From: Bacillus sp. Marseille-P3661
Lineage (GTDB): Bacteria > Bacillota > Bacilli > Bacillales > Bacillaceae_J
DNA length: 64,000 bases
Direction: 5' to 3'
Assembly (NCBI RefSeq): GCF_900240995.1
Contig: NZ_LT965953.1
Coordinates: 205,302 to 269,301 of the forward strand
Positions within the stretch are counted from its first letter, which is position 1; every line of letters starts with the position of its first letter. A program made the translations under genes and the position numbers. The notes beneath the pieces are model-generated. The model was not told where the DNA came from. It did no database searches and was given only the letters and a program-made list of their open reading frames with translations. Positions 62,612 to 64,000 of the stretch are shown one piece after another.

Positions 62612-63589
62612 GTGCATTTGAGAAATAACGTAATAGTAGGAGCTATTTTATGTTTTATTGCTGCAGCATCATGGGGAGCGATGTTTCCTGTAGCACATTC
62701 GGCTTTCAATCATATAGATCCTTTCTATTTTACAATCATTCGATATGTATCTGTTACGATCATTTTAGTAGCGATTTTATTATGGAAAGAAGGAAAGCAA
62801 GCTTTTCGATTTGAAGGTAGAGGCCTTCACTTATGGTTTTTCGGTACAATGGCCTTTACAGTTTATAATCTATTTATCTTTTGGGGTGAGGATTTATTAG
62901 GTGAACCAGGAGTGATGGTCGCATCCATTATGGAATCATTAATGCCTATGATTTCTATTGTGATTGGATGGATGATTTTTAAAAAAAGCACTCATTTTTT
63001 CACATTAATTTGTGTGCTTGTGTCATTTATCGGTGCGATGTTAGTTATCACTAAAGGTGATATTAAAGCATTTCTTGGGGCGACAGATCATTTAATTCCT
63101 TCTATGCTCATATTTATTGCAGTAATTGGATGGGTTATTTACACGATGGGTGGTAGTGAGTTTAGAGATTGGTCAGCTCTACGGTATTCTACGTTAAGTT
63201 GTTTACTTGGCACATTTACGGCACTTGTTATTGTAATTGGGGCAACACTATTTGGGTACATATCTATTCCGTCATCAGAAGACCTTATAGCAACAAGCCC
63301 ACATTTACTGTTTATGATTGTGTTCCCTGGCGTTATTGCGTTGCTTGGTTGGAACATCGGTGTCAGTATTTTATCACCATTAAATGGGCTGTTGTTTATC
63401 AACTTTGTTCCAGTGACAACACTCTTAGTTTCGATTTTTCAAGGTTATCATGTAACGATCTTTGACCTTCTTGGCACTGTCTTAATTATTTTTTCATTAT
63501 TGTCTAATAATATTTTTGTAAGGGTGCAAAAGCAACAGTCAAAGCAGTATGTTTGGGACAGAGGGACAGGCACCGTGGAACAGAATTAA
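62612..63589 (+). CDS. EamA/DMT-family transporter
   Basis: A 325-residue drug/metabolite exporter with ten predicted helices in two EamA repeats (about residues 5-140 and 155-300). Motifs WGAMFPVAH near the first helix and the GEPGVMVASIMESLMPMI segment are typical. GTG 62612 is 5 nt after GGAGG; TTG 62618, 11 nt after it, is an alternative start. The last dozen residues (WDRGTGTVEQN) are encoded by a GGGACAGAGGGACAGGCACC-type dispersed repeat rather than by conserved transporter sequence. Substrate unknown. Confidence 0.88.
   Translation: MHLRNNVIVGAILCFIAAASWGAMFPVAHSAFNHIDPFYFTIIRYVSVTIILVAILLWKEGKQAFRFEGRGLHLWFFGTMAFTVYNLFIFWGEDLLGEPGVMVASIMESLMPMISIVIGWMIFKKSTHFFTLICVLVSFIGAMLVITKGDIKAFLGATDHLIPSMLIFIAVIGWVIYTMGGSEFRDWSALRYSTLSCLLGTFTALVIVIGATLFGYISIPSSEDLIATSPHLLFMIVFPGVIALLGWNIGVSILSPLNGLLFINFVPVTTLLVSIFQGYHVTIFDLLGTVLIIFSLLSNNIFVRVQKQQSKQYVWDRGTGTVEQN
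63554..63579. repeat. GGGACAGAGGGACAGGCACC repeat overlapping the EamA 3' end
   Basis: It contains GACAGGCACC, similar to the reverse complement of the AAGTGCCTGTCAC repeats at 17 kb. A GTCCCATCCCA stretch at 63615 could pair with its G-rich part. Confidence 0.55.
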
Positions 63590-63631
63590 AACTGGATCTA
63601 GTTAATAAAGTAACGTCCCATCCCATCGTCA

Positions 63632-63659
63632 CCACCAATACATAATTGGTGGTTTTTTA
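63632..63659 (+). repeat. Second copy of the ssrA 3' terminator (attachment-site-like)
   Basis: Twenty-eight bases identical to 60605-60632, including the tmRNA CCACCA end, hairpin and T run; the preceding CGTC is also shared. Direct repeats of an ssrA 3' end are the usual mark of integration at tmRNA genes. The 220 bp after it hold no gene. Confidence 0.8.
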
Positions 63660-63878
63660 ATTTTGAAATCAAAGGAAAGTTTTCCAATTTGGATGGTTAA
63701 ATCTTTATCAATATTAATAGTTGATGATAAATAGATAAGACATTTAAAATGCATAAGCCTTTAACTGGAAATGAACTTGCAGTTGTTCTTTCGAGAGTAT
63801 TGAGGGAAAATATATAAGGGCTATTGAAGTCGGGAGATTTTGTTTTAATGGTAGTGAGGTATTGGAAGAGGTGATCAT

Positions 63879-64000
63879 GTGAATTGGTATGATTGGATTT
63901 TGCCAACAAATATGTTAGGTGGAATGATGTTTGGGACGATTATTTCTGTTATATATGCTTATTTAATTAAACGAGAAACGAATAGTTGGTTTAAAGCGAA
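63879..64000 (+). CDS. Unknown small membrane protein, cut by the window end
   Basis: GTG 63879 follows GAGGTGAT (63868-63875) and opens a frame that runs to the window edge (40 codons seen). It encodes one membrane helix (about residues 10-30, MLGGMMFGTIISVIYAYLI) and a basic segment. The family cannot be named from this fragment. Confidence 0.6.
   Translation, partial: MNWYDWILPTNMLGGMMFGTIISVIYAYLIKRETNSWFKA

Overview
The window is a chromosomal segment of an AT-rich, low-GC Gram-positive bacterium of the Bacillaceae. Conserved gene order is the main evidence. From ftsX through ctpB, minJ, csbA-uvrB-uvrA, yvlABCD, hprK-lgt-yvoD-ppaX-yvoF, hisZGDBHAFI, yvcD-trxB-yvcI-rapZ-yvcK-whiA-crh, clpP, rpoN (sigL), cggR-gapA-pgk-tpiA-gpmI-eno, secG-est-rnr-smpB to ssrA, it runs largely parallel to Bacillus subtilis. 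Shine-Dalgarno sites are strong and GTG/TTG starts are common. Several regulatory sites fit Bacillus consensus sequences: a SigW promoter, CtsR, CggR, LexA, CcpA (cre) and Fur boxes. The species cannot be named from this sequence alone.

Layout. 1-5.3 kb: cell division and envelope (ftsX cut by the window edge, an M23 murein hydrolase, CtpB, MinJ). 5.5-11 kb: accessory block with a CBS-pair protein, a nuclease-like/winged-helix protein, a 203-bp tandem repeat array, an orphan TRAP substrate-binding lipoprotein and an HD-GYP protein. 11.4-17 kb: csbA and the UvrB/UvrA excision repair genes behind a LexA box. 17-19.4 kb: yvlABCD behind a near-perfect SigW promoter. 19.5-25 kb: plsC-like gene, then HPr kinase, prolipoprotein diacylglyceryl transferase and pyrophosphatase PpaX. 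25-26.8 kb: repeat arrays and a possible structured RNA. 26.9-33.4 kb: complete hisZGDBHAFI operon. 34-41 kb: trxB-rapZ-yvcK-whiA-crh. 41-43.9 kb: an IS1182-like element inside the crh terminator, followed by a 52-bp palindromic array. 44-47 kb: clpP, tRNA-Arg, sigma-54. 47.3-55 kb: glycolytic regulon. 55.7-60.6 kb: secG, carboxylesterase, RNase R and the trans-translation pair smpB/ssrA. 60.6-63.7 kb: a small islet (LysR regulator, small membrane protein, EamA exporter) bounded by two copies of the ssrA 3' terminator. A truncated gene begins at the right edge.

How it works together. The backbone genes are housekeeping: division-site control, DNA repair, carbon-catabolite signalling (HprK, Crh, the CggR operon, a cre in front of sigL), histidine synthesis, redox, protein quality control and ribosome rescue.

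The unusual part lies between the genes. At least six intergenic spaces carry tandem repeats. Two unrelated arrays share an exact 52-bp period. Three, possibly four, unrelated arrays share a ~21-bp period. Both periods are close to whole numbers of DNA helical turns. A family of CCGGACA...TTATT palindromes occurs at three loci and is expanded to 203-bp units at one of them. Upstream of ssrA are two copies of a promoter/palindrome module with identical internal spacing.
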